Below, piece by piece: positions 5,997 through 6,301 of a DNA stretch of 6,301 nucleotides. A model generated the notes under the pieces. That model had not been told where the DNA came from and did not search any database. It saw only the letters and a list, made by a program, of their open reading frames with translations. Origin of the DNA: Desulfobulbaceae bacterium. Lineage in GTDB: Bacteria > Desulfobacterota > Desulfobulbia > Desulfobulbales > Desulfobulbaceae. Location: positions 1 to 6,301 of the forward strand of contig JALSNT010000647.1 of the NCBI GenBank assembly GCA_026986885.1, given 5' to 3'. The position numbers and the translations under genes were made by a program. Positions within the stretch are counted from its first letter, which is position 1. Each line of letters opens with the position of its first letter.

Positions 5997-6301
5997 ATGG
6001 GATTGCGAAGAAAATCAAGGGAACTGGCGCTCCAGTTTTTTTTTGGGCATGATTTTCAGGGACATTCCTGTGAAGCAGCTGCCCTGAAAGATGAATTTTC
6101 CGGATTCGTTGCCCATTTTGATACCGGAAAAAAAACGCTGCCTTATGCAGAGAAGATAATATTTGGTTTATGTGCGCATTTTCAGGATATTGATGAGCTG
6201 TTGACCCTGCATGCGCATAATTGGCGGCTTGAGCGTATGTCCACTGTGGATAGAAATATTTTGCGCATCGCCGTCTGGGAAATGCTCTACAATGAGGACG
6301 T
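5997..6301 (+). CDS. nusB: Transcription antitermination factor NusB, N-terminal part (3' end outside window)
   Basis: NusB binds boxA RNA with NusE (S10) to promote antitermination, chiefly on rRNA operons. The first 101 residues are visible. They start with the basic RNA-binding arm MGLRRKSRELALQ, where RRKSRELALQ is the family signature. They end with HNWRLERMSTVDRNILRIAV (residues 74-93) followed by WEML, the hallmark segment of the C-terminal half. The reading frame is open to the window edge. AAAGGAA at 5984-5990 sits a few bases before the ATG, giving a good ribosome-binding site. The gene follows ribH by 20 bp; ribH-nusB linkage is widespread. Nine Ts in a row at 6036-6044 encode Phe14-Phe16; the frame stays correct through them. 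Where many NusB proteins have a Leu-Tyr pair after the Gln, this one has the Phe run. Confidence 0.93.
   Translation, partial: MGLRRKSRELALQFFFGHDFQGHSCEAAALKDEFSGFVAHFDTGKKTLPYAEKIIFGLCAHFQDIDELLTLHAHNWRLERMSTVDRNILRIAVWEMLYNED

Overview
The window looks like the chromosome of an anaerobic Desulfobacterota (deltaproteobacterial) organism, most likely close to the Desulfobulbales. This is an inference from gene content and protein flavour: a zinc-motif/HEAT-like protein and TPR proteins resembling sets I recall from sulfate reducers, a fused RibBA, and moderately GC-rich coding DNA around a clearly AT-rich intergenic gap. No similarity search was possible, so the lineage is tentative. All supported genes lie on the + strand.

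Layout. Bases 1-509 hold the C-terminal part of ribF (riboflavin kinase/FAD synthetase); its N-terminus lies outside the window. Bases 510-960 are a 451-bp AT-rich gap without a credible gene. It probably separates two transcription units and has one good -10 box. From 961 a compact co-directional block follows: a five-TPR protein (961-1596), a protein with a Cys-rich N-terminal motif and a HEAT-like C-terminal domain (1600-2739), a second TPR protein (2806-3417), then riboflavin synthase ribE (3420-4076, GTG start), ribBA (4163-5407), lumazine synthase ribH (5509-5976) and the first 305 bases of nusB (5997 to the window end). Most gaps are 2-100 bp and there is no convincing terminator inside the block, so it can be read as one operon.

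How the genes work together. RibBA supplies both early precursors: the GTP cyclohydrolase II product, and dihydroxybutanone phosphate from ribulose 5-phosphate. RibH joins the butanone to the pyrimidine to make 6,7-dimethyl-8-ribityllumazine. RibE dismutates this to riboflavin, and RibF converts riboflavin to FMN and FAD. The deaminase/reductase RibD is the one core enzyme not seen here, and no FMN riboswitch was recognised ahead of the block. The three upstream genes are not known riboflavin enzymes. The second TPR gene supplies the ribosome-binding site of ribE from its own last codons, so the scaffold genes and the rib genes appear translationally linked.

Nothing here is a clearly new defence or mobile system. 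The points worth a second look are the uncharacterised TPR / Cys-motif-HEAT / TPR trio joined to the rib operon, a hairpin built of three 8-bp units between two of those genes, a 34-codon ORF bridging ribBA and ribH exactly, and a few residue-level oddities.
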